Positions 33,301-45,300 of a stretch of DNA of 64,000 bases are shown piece after piece (position 1 is the stretch's first letter; the number at the start of each line of letters is the position of its first letter). The notes below the pieces were generated by a model. The model searched no databases. It was not told where the DNA came from and saw nothing but the letters and a program-made list of their open reading frames with translations. The stretch lies in NCBI GenBank assembly GCA_964017235.1, contig OZ024940.1:3658001-3722000 (forward strand), read 5' to 3'. Origin of the DNA: Sabellastarte sp. h YS-2021 (taxonomy: Eukaryota > Annelida > Polychaeta > Sabellida > Sabellidae). A program made the position numbers and the translations under genes.

Positions 33301-36300
33301 TGATGTTTTGATGTACATATATGTGTATAATTTTCCGTTTTTGTCTTATATATGCTACATGTATTGTAATGCATTCATTGTATAAAATTTATCCAATGGG
33401 AAGTGAAGAAATGTTCTTGCTTTTACTTTAACAAATACAACAGAAGCATCAAATACCACCATCCCTACAACACAGTCCCTACATCTGCCACCATCCCTAC
33501 AACCACAACAAATCTTATAACTACCACCATCCCTACTACTGCCAAAATCCTAATGATTATTTCAACCCCAACAACACTACCACTCCACTTATGACTACCA
33601 ATATCAAAATCACTATACTGTTCCCACTACCTCCTAACACTAACCCTGCAATTACACACACCATCACCATGCCAACAACCAGCAATACTCCTCAAACTAC
33701 AACCACTCCTGGTACTACTGCTACTCCTACAACAGTGGCCATTCCTACGACTACTACCTTCACAACCCCAACATCCACCACTACCCCTCCAACTACCTCC
33801 AGCCCTACAACAACCCATCAACTCATTGCTATTCGAAGTGTTTCTGCATCCACCCCTCATATTACCACAACTACGCCAACACCCACCACCTCTACCTCAA
33901 CAACCACTACTACCCTAGCAACTACTGCTCCTACTAGTATAACCACCACAACTAGAACCACAACTGCTCCTACAACTACCACCATTCCCACTACAAGCAC
34001 CCCCATAACTACTACAACTTCACCTAAAACCACCACTACTCTAACAACTACCACTGGTCCCGCAACCACCATTCCTGGTACAACCATCCCAAAAAGTACC
34101 ACTGTTACAGCCAGCATCAGGACCTCGAAAAGCACTACTACCAAAACAACTACTGGTCCTACAACCACCACTGCAACTACCACCACTACTACTGCTACAA
34201 ACCACCACCCTGAACTTCAGCTATCACCACTCCTTCAACTACAACTACTGCTCAGACAACCACAACTATTCCTACAACTATCACTACTCCAGTAACCAGC
34301 CCAACTGGCACTATCCCCACTACCCCTGCCACCATCACTATTCCTTCTTCCACAAAAATCTACAACAGTGTCTTCCACAACAGGTAAGTTGGACCATATT
34401 TGGTGACACTTTAATTGGCAGTGTTGTTGCTATTGGGTTGCTTGCTGTGGTAACCCTGAATCCAATCAAGCTCATGTTCAATGTGTGTTGCATGCTAACA
34501 AAATTCTCTGCAAAACCTATCATCTTAGCTTAAGTAGAACCTCAAAGTACTACAGTAATAATTCTACTTGACCAAGATTTACGGAGAACATGGTCAGTTT
34601 CAGTGGAAAAGTCGTTAAAGCAATAATGTAATAATCTATTAAGGTAACCTTAACAGTTACAAACTTTTAGTTTATTTTATCTACCCTTTTCAGCACATAA
34701 AATTATATATGTTGTTCAAATTAACTTCAGCAGATCAAGCAACCAATCATGCTTAAAAAGTTAAAATTAATATAAACATATTTTCAACCACGTTCAGTCA
34801 ACCTCACTCTGTGCTTCTGCTTTATATAAGTTTTACTTCAATCTAACATTTCAAGCATCGTATCATGTGCTCTTTTGTCTGTGGTTGTGTTACTGTAAAA
34901 TATTGACCTATTTTTCTATTAATTTTTTCTCACTGTGAGAAAATATTCCATGAATTTGACTTTTAAAGCAGATCTACCTAATCAGTTCATTTTATATAAT
35001 TATAATATCTTAATTACTGCACAATTCAATGTATGATAATGTAGTAAACCTTTAACTTTTTGTTATTCAACATGACGTGCCGAAAAAACATTCATGGCAA
35101 ATTGCTGAAGTGTTACAGTAAATGAGGTCTGATTTCTCCACTTGATTGATGACCAAGGTTGTAATTCCCCATTTACAGGGAGTCTGCATGGTGTTTATGA
35201 AGCAGTGAAAGTTACATTCAACTTTGGTTACACTTAGTTTATTGACATGAAAGACCTTTTTGACGGATACAGAAATTCCGCTTTTTAGTCGGACCCAACA
35301 GGAAGTATCATTGAAACAAACATGGCTGATGATGTAAACACATGTTACAACGAAACTCGAATAAAATGCTGAACTATCCATACAAAATCTAAAATTAGGT
35401 GGGTTATTTTCTATTCGTAATCGATTCTTAACATGAGAATTGATATCTACATCGAAATTTTAAAAAAAAATACGTCGAATCTATTTTTCCGACAGTTGGA
35501 CTGGCTGTGTGTGTTGGCCGTTGCTCCAAGAGTCATAAAGTACTCCTGTGTGACACAAGGGACTTGTGTGAAAATCTAACGAAGGACAGAAATAAAACAC
35601 TTTTAACAAATATAAGTTGTCCCCCATTTGTGACTTTGGCGTGCACTTTCAGAGCAGTTTCCAGTTAAGTGCACACACCTCCAGCGATAATTGTATGTAA
35701 CTTTTCACATGCAAAAATTTGAAATATTATCTTTGGGTGAACTTTTGCAACATCTTGAAAATTACATTGTTTTTTTAGTCATAATATGCTAGACCAATGA
35801 CAGTAGAACATTTGAAAAGTAACTTTAGGAACTAAATCTGGAAAATTCTTTTTTATCCAAGGTGTTTTTAGACACAACATCCAAACATAAAAACACAAAT
35901 CTTGTGTATGGGATGCATTTCATTTTGACTAAAGATATTAATCTTGCCACATTCTAGACCGAGTTTCTGTCCCGTCGCCAATTACTATTGATTTACTGAT
36001 GGACACAATGGCAAGGGACAGAGCTCACATGTACCTGTTTTCTGTGTAAATTTTGAACGGCATATTTCTACACATATTGCCACTAATATAAAGTGTTATT
36101 TGCATTCTTTGAGGTATGTATGTGTGCCGTTCACTAATATTTAATGCATATCTTATTGGTATGTGTATATTTCAACACATTTTAAAATGTCAACAAAACT
36201 TCACAACTGTTGTGTTATGTACAAAATAAATTTCTGGCTTTCAAAATCAGCTTACTGTAACAACATATGTATTATAAACTGGATATATGTGTATAGTCAT

Positions 36301-39300
36301 AGCAAGGACATTATTAGGTAAATGCAAAAATTGTCTGCTTTTCAAAATTTACACAGAAAACAAGTACATGTGAGCTCTGTCCCTCGCCATTGTGTCCATC
36401 AGTATATCAATAGCAATTGGCGACGGGACAGAAACTCGGTCTAGCCACATTCTCACAGAAGAATATGTTCATTAAGCGTCCCGCAAGGGACGCTTGTTTG
36501 TGTATGGGAGAGCTTCCAGCTCCGCCGGCTCCGCCGGCTCCGGCGGCTCCGCCGGCTCCGCCGGCTCCGCATTTTGTTTTCCTTATAACTCTGTAACCGT
36601 TAGGCGGATTCTTTTCAAATTTGGCAGGTTTAGGCAGTAGCCTTGGGGAATTTTTTTGAATATGCTGCAGTGACATTTCAACCAATCAGAGAGGTCACAT
36701 GACCAAAAATGTCTTTTTTCGATGGGGAAGCTTGTCCGGATGATAACTTGAAAGGAATTTTATCAATTCACCTGAAACTTGGCAAATACATTCATTCTAT
36801 TAAAATCTGGAAATCATTAGATTTTGGCATTGATTGGTCAAGAAATGGCCGAGTAATTAATGATTAATTAATCATTACGAATTTTCCAAATAAGGAAAAC
36901 ACAAAAATGCTTATATCTCGAAAACCGTGCTAGATAGAGCGATTTCGACGAAATTTTTGACCCGCAGGGTATCTCTGCGGAGTAGTTTTCCCAATTTTCA
37001 AAAAATTTTTGTCTCGCCCAAAATGGCGGCCATTTTGAATTTTCGAAATTTTCGCAAAAATTGCAAAACACAAAAATGCTTATATCTCAAAAACCGTGCT
37101 AGATAGAGCAATTTCGACAAAATTTTTGACCCGCAGGATATCTCTGCGGAGTACTTTTCCCAATTTTCAAAAAATTTTTGTCTCGCCAAAAATGGCGGCC
37201 ATTTTGAATTTTCGAAATTTTCGCAAAAATTGCAAAACACAAAAATGCTTATATCTCGAAAACCGTGCTAGATAGAGCAATTTCGACGAAATTTTTGACC
37301 CGCAGGGTATCTCTGCAGAGTAGTTATCCCAATTTTGAAAAAAATTTTGTCTCGCCAAAAATGGCGGCCATTTTGAATTTTCGAATTTTTCGCAAAAATT
37401 GCAAAACATAAAAATGCTTATATCTCGAAAACCCTGCTAGATAGAGCGATTTCGACGAAATTTTTGACCCGCAGGGTATATTTGCAGAGTAGCCATGCCA
37501 ATTTTCAAAAAAATTTGTCTCGCCAAAAATGGCGGCCATTTTGAATTTTCGAATTTTTCGCAAAAATTGCAAAACATAAAAATGCTTATATCTCGAAAAC
37601 CCTGCTAGATAGAGCGATTTCGACGAAATTTTTGACCCATAGGGTATCTCTGCAGAGTAGCCATGCCAATTTTCAAACAAAAAATTTCTCGCAAAAAATG
37701 GCGGCCATTTTGAATTTTCGAATTTTTCGCAAAATTGCAAAACACCAAAATGCTTATATCTCGAAAACCGTGCTAGATAGAGCGATTTCGACGAAATTTT
37801 TGACCCACTGGGTATCTCTGGAGAGTAGCCATGCCAATTTTCAAAAAAATTTTGTCTTGCCAAAAATGGCGGCCATTTTGAATTTTCGAATTTTTGCGCA
37901 AAAATTGCAAAACACAAAAATGCTAATATTTCGAAAACCGTGCTACATAGAGCGATTTCGACGAAATTTTTTATCTTCAGGGCATCTCTGCAGAGCAGCT
38001 ATCCCAAAGAGCTTTCACTTGGTGAAGTTTCAGACCCATAGCTAATTGCTCACCTACTCAAAAAGAGTAAATGCGAATTACCTCTAAAAGTATTGCAGAT
38101 GGCCAATTTTTCTCAAATAACTCATTCACCTACTTTTGGAAGAGCTTTCACATGGTGAAGTTTCAGACCCATAGCCAATTACTCACCTACTCAAAATGAG
38201 TAAATGCGAATTATCTCTAAAAGTATTGCAGATAGCCAATTTTTCTCAAATAACTCATTCACCTACTTTTGGGAGAGCTTTCACATGGTGAAGTTTCAGA
38301 CCCATAGCTAATTACTCACCTACTCAAAATGAGTAAATGCGAATTATCTCTAAAAGTATTGCAGATAGCCAATTTTTCTCAAATAACTCATTCACCTACT
38401 TTTGGGAGAGCTTTCACTTGGTGAAGTTTCAGACCCATAGCTAATTACTCACTTACTCAAAATGAGTAAATGCGAATTATCTCTAAAAGTATTGCAGATA
38501 GCCAATTTTTCTCAAATAACTTATTCACCTACTTTTGGGAGAGCTTTCACATGGTGAAGTTTCAGACCCATAGCTAATTACTCACCTACTCAAAATGAGT
38601 AAATGCGAATTATCTCTAAAAGTATTGCAGATAGCCAATTTTTCTCAAATAACTCATTCACCTACTTTTGGGAGAGCTTTCACTTGGTGAAGTTTCAGAC
38701 CCATAGCTAATTACTCACTTACTCAAAATGAGTAAATGCGAATTATCTCTAAAAGTATTGCAGATAGCCAATTTTTCTCAAATAACTCATTCACCTACTT
38801 TTGGGAGAGCTTTCACTCTGTGAAGTTTCAGACCCATAGCTAATTACTCACCTACTCAAAATGAGTAAATGTGAATTATCTCTAAAAGTATTGCAGATAG
38901 CCAATTTTTCTCAAATAACTCATTCACCTACTTTTGGCAGAGCTTTCACTTGGTGAAGTTTCAGACCCATAGCTAATTACTCACCTACTGAAAATGAGTA
39001 AATGTGAATTATCTCTAAAAGTATTGCAGATAGCCAATTTTTCTCAAATAACTCATTCACCTACTTTTGGGAGAGCTTTCACTTGGTGAAGTTTCAGACC
39101 CATAGCTAATTACTCACTTACTCAAAATGAGTAAATGCGAATTATCTCTAAAAGTATTGCAGATAGCCAATTTTTCTCAAATAACTCATTCACCTACTTT
39201 TGGGAGAGCTTTCACATGGTGAAGTTTCAGACCCATAGCTAATTACTCACCTACTCAAAATGAGTAAATGCGAATTATCTCTAAAAGTATTGCAGATAGC

Positions 39301-42300
39301 CAATTTTTCTCAAATAACTCATTCACCTACTTTTGGGAGAGCTTTCACTCTGTGAAGTTTCAGACCCATAGCTAATTACTCACCTACTCAAAATGAGTAA
39401 ATGCGAATTATCTCTAAAAGTATTGCAGATAGCCAATTTTTCTCAAATAACTCATTCACCTACTTTTGGCAGAGCTTTCACTTGGTGAAGTTTCAGACCC
39501 GTAGCTAATTACTCACCTACTGAAAATGAGTAAATGTGAATTATCTCTAAAAGTATTGCAGATAGCCAATTTTTCTCAAATAACTCATTCACCTACTTTT
39601 GGGAGAGCTTTCACTTGGTGAAGTTTCAGACCCATAGCTAATTACTCACCTACTCAAAATGAGTAAATGCGAATTATCTCTAAAAGTATTGCAGATAGCC
39701 AATTTTTCTCAAATAACTCATTCACCTACTTTTGGGAGAGCTTTCACTTGGTGAAGTTTCAGACCCATAGCTAATTACTCACTTACTCAAAATGAGTAAA
39801 TGCGAATTATCTCTAAAAGTATTGCAGATAGCCAATTTTTCTCAAATAACTCATTCACCTACTTTTGGGAGAGCTTTCACTTGGTGAAGTTTCAGACCCA
39901 TAGCAAATTACTCACCTACTCAAAATGAGTAAATGCGAATTATCTCTAAAAGTATTGCAGATAGCCAATTTTTCTCAAATAACTCATTCACCTACTTTTG
40001 GCAGAGCTTTCACTTGGTGAAGTTTCAGACCCATAGCTAATTATTCACCTACTCAAAATGAGTAAATGTGAATTATCTCTAAAAGTATTGTAGATAGCCA
40101 ATTTTTCTCAAATAACTCATTCACCTACTTTTGGGAGAGCTTTCACTCTGTGAAGTTTCAGACCCATAGCTATTTATTCACCTACTCAAAATGAGTAAAT
40201 GCTAATTATCTGTAAAAGTATTGCGGATACCCAATTTTTCTCAAATACTCATTCATCTACTTGTGGGAGAGCTTTCACATGGTGAAGTTTCAGACCCATA
40301 GCTAATTACTCACCTACTCAAAATGAGTAAATGCGAATTATCTCTAAAAGTATTGCAGATAGCCAATTTTTCTCAAATAACTTCACCTACTTTTGGGAGA
40401 GCTTTCACTTGGTGAAGTTTCAGACCCATAGATAATTATTCACCTACTCAAAATGAGTAAATGTGAATTATCTCTTAATAGTATTGCAGATAGCCAATTT
40501 TTCTCAAATAACTCATTCACCTACTTTTGGAAGACCTTTCACACACGAAAATGAAAAATTGTGAATATCTCGGAAAAGCTATTTCTTCTGCTTTAATGCT
40601 CGGCGGGAGATACATACCACGGCAGTGGTCTTGACAAAAATTTTTGTCTCCCCAAAAATGGTGGCCATTTTGAATTTTCAAAGTTTTTGCAAAACACAAA
40701 AATGCTTATATCTCGAAAACCGTGCTATATGGAGTGAACTCAACAAAATTTTGGACCTGCTGGGTATCTCTGCAGAGTAGCCATGCCAATTTTCAAAATA
40801 TTTTTGTCTCGCCAAATATAGCGGACATTTTAAATTTTTTTATTTTTTGCAAAACACAAAAATGCTTATATCTTGAAAACCGTGCTAGATAGAGCAGACT
40901 GCGCTGACTTTGGTTGCCACAACAGTATAAGGCTAGAAACGAAGCATTTTCTTAATACTTTAGCACTCACCTTTATATCCTTTTCGGGACGCTTTGTTTT
41001 TGCTATGCAAAAACATTATCTTTTTTTTTTGCGAGCGATCCTCTAGTTTAACTTGATTTAATTATGATGCATATTTATACAGTAGATAAAAAGAAATAGC
41101 ATAGTCCCTGTATTTATATGTATCAGTGTACTATTGATTATCGACACTGTTATTGCAATTATGGATTTTTGAATTCTGTAAAGCCTTTCTATCCTATCAT
41201 CATTTATCTGTTTTCCCTGTCACAGTAAATCAGTTTTTATATCTGCCTTTTCAGCTCCGACCACGGCTGTGCCGGACACTCAGAATCAGGAGGATACCAC
41301 TGTGGCTTCAGGTAATGACTCATATTTAATGTACTTGTAATCATTAGTCAAAAATGTATTTGTACAAAATGCCCAATGTCCCATGAAGCGAGACATCCAC
41401 TTGTGTTATTTTTCTGTGAACAATTATTTTAACTGTTGATTGTATTTGGCAAGAGGTGATCATCTTACAATAGTTCTTACAATAGATTTATAATTATATT
41501 TCACAAATTAATTTTTTCTGTTTAAAACAAAATATAGTTGACCAATTCAGTACTTGTAATGCCAGCAGTACTAGTGAAGCAACCATTCTTGTGTTTCAGA
41601 TTCTGGCAGCAACACTCCACTTGTATTAGGTAAGTTATCAACCACTTGTTGGAGAAAAAACAAACTCCAAAAAAAATGTAATTGTGCATGGCAGATTCTC
41701 ACTAGATAATGAGTTTTGTCTCCCAGCTTTATTGGCTTTCCAAGACAAGCCAAACTGATATAAACTGAGGAGTGAGTAGTACCATATTTTTATATATATA
41801 TAAGCACTTTGTAATTACACTGTTATTTTTATAAGGCCCGGCATAAGTAGCAATTCATGCACCTGGGTACTACTTCAACATTAAAATAACTTACTTTATC
41901 ATGTAGATAGAACTGAGCCTTTGTATACCTGGGTATTACTTCAACATTAAAATAACTCACTTTATCATTATACAAGTAAGCCTTAAGCTTACCTTACAAG
42001 TTAATATCTCAAGTTTTGAGCCCAGAGTCTCAAGTCTTATTTACGGCATTTGAAACAGTCAAGACATACTCAATAATACCTTAATATTTTCAAAGCTTGT
42101 TCTTTTTAGTTTGTGACATAAATATAATCATAGAGTCCATTCTGGTTCCATTGAAACTCAACCCTATCACTCGGCTGAGAACCAAAAACTACATGTAGTA
42201 CGTCAGCCCCTCTATATTATCTCACCTATATAGATAGCTTGCCTGTTTCACCTCTAACTTCTACCCCCCAGGTCTGGCTATCGGCTTACCCCTGGGCATC

Positions 42301-45300
42301 CTCTTCCTCACCCTGCTGCTGATACTCTGCTTGTGTTGCTGTTGCCGAAACGCGTGTGGCGGCTGCTGCCATGACAAGTGTCGTCGGGAGATTGACTCGT
42401 GCTGCGGAGTGATCTACTGCAATGTCTGCTGTACAAATTGTCTGACAGACAGCTGTCCCAGCTGCTGTGAGGAGCTGTAAGTGGCTTAGCATCTGTATTT
42501 TGAAAATCCAAGTTCAACAGCTAAAAGGTCACATCAGGATAGAACCTCAGGAAATACCACAATTTGAGGTGGTGTCAGTAATAGACAAGATGCAGGTTTT
42601 TCATGTTGTTCTGGTAGACACAACAAAATCTGCAAAGAATTTTTGGAAATATTATTTTTATTCTTTCTAATGGCTGATTCTTCATCAAATCAATAAAATA
42701 TGTATATACTTGGTGAAATATGTCACAGTTTTACTTAAATTTATACTGTGTGTAAATGATATTTTGCACTGAATGATATCTTGCAAAATCATTTCCAGTT
42801 GTAAATTATGGCTTATGTACGCCAGTGGTTAATTTTTCATTACATCAATGACAAGCATCCTAAATACCAGGTTTTGTGGGTTTCAAAGCGCCGGTATCTG
42901 GTGTTTGATTGTAGTAAACGATCCCTTTTCTAACAGAGTCAAACCCACCCCCACAGTGTTTAAGTACCAGTCTTGTCGACAACTTGGTTCGTGAGACCAC
43001 TGAGTCAAATAACAAAACTCACCTGTGTAGTTTTAGCCAATTTTAAAATTCAGGTAAATACATAGGATATGGAAATTTCTTGGTAGTGCACAATATAAAT
43101 TTATTCATTTTAGTGTAACTAAGATGGTCTCAATATTAATTTACTTCATTCTTTCATTTCATTAGTTTTGTTTTATTTTGCAGAGATGGTTCAAAAGATT
43201 CTGATTCTGAAGGTAAGCACACAATTTATGTTATGTGAATGTGATGTAATACATTTTAAGTAACATCTCTGTTGTGAATTGAATCACTGTTTATTTTCAA
43301 AATATCTGTGAAAGTACAACTCGCCCCAAATAGGGGGGGGGGGGGGGGGGAATCCAAGTACATTCCTTATACTGTACAACGATAAATGTTCGCCGATGAT
43401 TTATTTGGCGAATTTCGCGATCGCGGAAAAAGCACGAAAATAAATTGCCCGAAATTTAGTTTAGTACTAGTATACACCCACATACTGGAATTATCGCTCA
43501 AAAAACGGGAATTGTCGGACGAACTTTAATAGTGCCAATTTCCTTTTAAAGAGAAAACAACAAACTTTAATAGCTGTGAACATTTCTCATTTTACAGTAT
43601 ATGTGTGTTGTATTAACTACTTCCTTGTAAAGATTGTAACTAGCACTAAAACAAATGGTATTTATTCTTGAAATTTTAAAAATAAAAGTATCCTTAACAT
43701 GATGATAATTTTGACTATTAAACTGTTTGTTCACTTATTATAACAACATTTTCTAAAAATATGTACACGGATAAGAGTTCTTTGTTGATTAGACCTGCCT
43801 CACTTTTCTGCATATTTCTTCAAACAAGTTACGACCAAAGACGGCGACCTAGTGGGTTAGCAAGTCTGTCATCTGATCACAGGCTGTCACCTCTGTGTGT
43901 GGGTTCAACTCCCACAAGTGACAAATGCTGAGGACCTGCCCCAATATATGACCCTGGCTGTTGAACGGGATGTAAAATATGAACTTTGACGTTTCTTTAA
44001 AGCATATCTACCATAAACTCTTCATGCTTAATCCTCCGTGGCGCTTATGTTTTTGTGATCCCCCACATTAATTATTCAAATTGGAATATCAGTCAGTTTG
44101 TTACAGCTGTTTGAGTCTGTTTTTTTTTCAAGCATTTTATGTGTTAGTATAAGACTTGTTTGTTCCGTGTAACATCGCTTACAATTCACAAGGTTAACAT
44201 ACCAGTGTTGTATATTGAATAAAGTCCTTGACTCAATAAATCTCTCCAGGCCTAACAATTTCTGCATCTAAAATCCCCCATTTTATCCATTTCACAAAAT
44301 GTGTTTCCTGTCAGCGATCTTGGGTCGGTGTTGAGGAAACACAGCCTTTCTAAATTACTGCTGAAATTCTCTTTAAATATGTTCTATCAAACAGAAGAGG
44401 CAATAATTGCCGGGCAGACTGGGACCATTATACCAAAGAGAAGTGCCCAACTCCAGGCCGCCTATAGATCTCACCCCGCTAAGATGAACATTTCAGAAGT
44501 TACTCCCAAATACTCCAGCGTCAGCATCCAGTGCAGCCTGGCATCACTGCGTGCCGCATTGAAGCCCGAAAGGAAGGTTCTTACCATCGAAGCACTACCT
44601 TCACTGGAGCCAGTGCCCCCGAGGAAGGTTGAAGGCCAAAAGAGGAAGACCAAGACACCGAAAGGTGGCAGGAGGAACCGGGTGGCTGTGTACGAAGTGG
44701 AAAGGTCACAGAGTGAGGACAGGACAGAAGAATCGGATGAAGGAGATGGTGACAGCGAGCCCAGGTTTTACACAGCAGAGGAGCTCGGTGAAATGCTTAG
44801 GTAAGTGTCTTGTAGTGTTTAACTTGGGTCCTTGGTGGCCTACAGGGGTAGCAAGTTTGACATCTCATCACAGGCTGTCGAATCTGCGTGAGTTGGAAAC
44901 CCACGAGTGACAATGCTTAGAACCTGTCCCAATATGACTCTGGCTGTTGAATGGGACATAAAAGGCCAACTTTGACCTTTGTAGTATTTAACTCCACACA
45001 AGGAGATTTATTTATGGTGCTGATTCATTTGCAATGATGTAGCTGTAAAAGTCTACCATTGAAAAATTGAGTTCAAATATCTTGACACTTAACAGATTAA
45101 CCATATATGTCAACAGTTCAAGTCAGCCAGGAATTTCAGATTACAGGTAAATATCAGTAGAGAAAGTAATCCATGGACTTCCTGTTTACTTCTATTTAAC
45201 AACAACTTTTTAATGGAGTTCTTGTTAACACAGTGTTTCTGCTGTACTTGTTTCAGAAAGCAGCAAAAGAAGAAACCAAAGCCAAGCCAACCGAAACCGG

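Larger units (their letters stand above)
36474..41049 (+). repeat. palindrome-ended composite repeat ('AAGCGTCCC' family)
   Basis: It opens with AAGCGTCCC-GCAA-GGGACGCTT (36474-36495). A second GGGACGCTT lies at 40986-40994, but similarity to the 4058-4552 copy continues to 41049, so the true right end is uncertain. Inside are ~169-bp monomers (36890-38000), a 133-bp satellite (38009-40540), and two more monomers. It fills most of one gene B intron. Confidence 0.75.

Noticed and set aside
37324..37917. 197-codon minus-strand frame with repeated [12 protein letters not shown] units
   Set aside because: It is generated by the ~169-bp tandem monomer, whose length leaves the frame open by chance; no start or splice context.
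38009..40540. Regular repeats that might suggest a CRISPR array
   Set aside because: Whole 133-bp units repeat without unique spacers, and the setting is a eukaryotic intron.
44301..44394. Start of an open frame upstream of the 44395 exon
   Set aside because: The acceptor at 44391-44394 and the matching phase with the 43184-43212 exon show that the upstream codons are intron.
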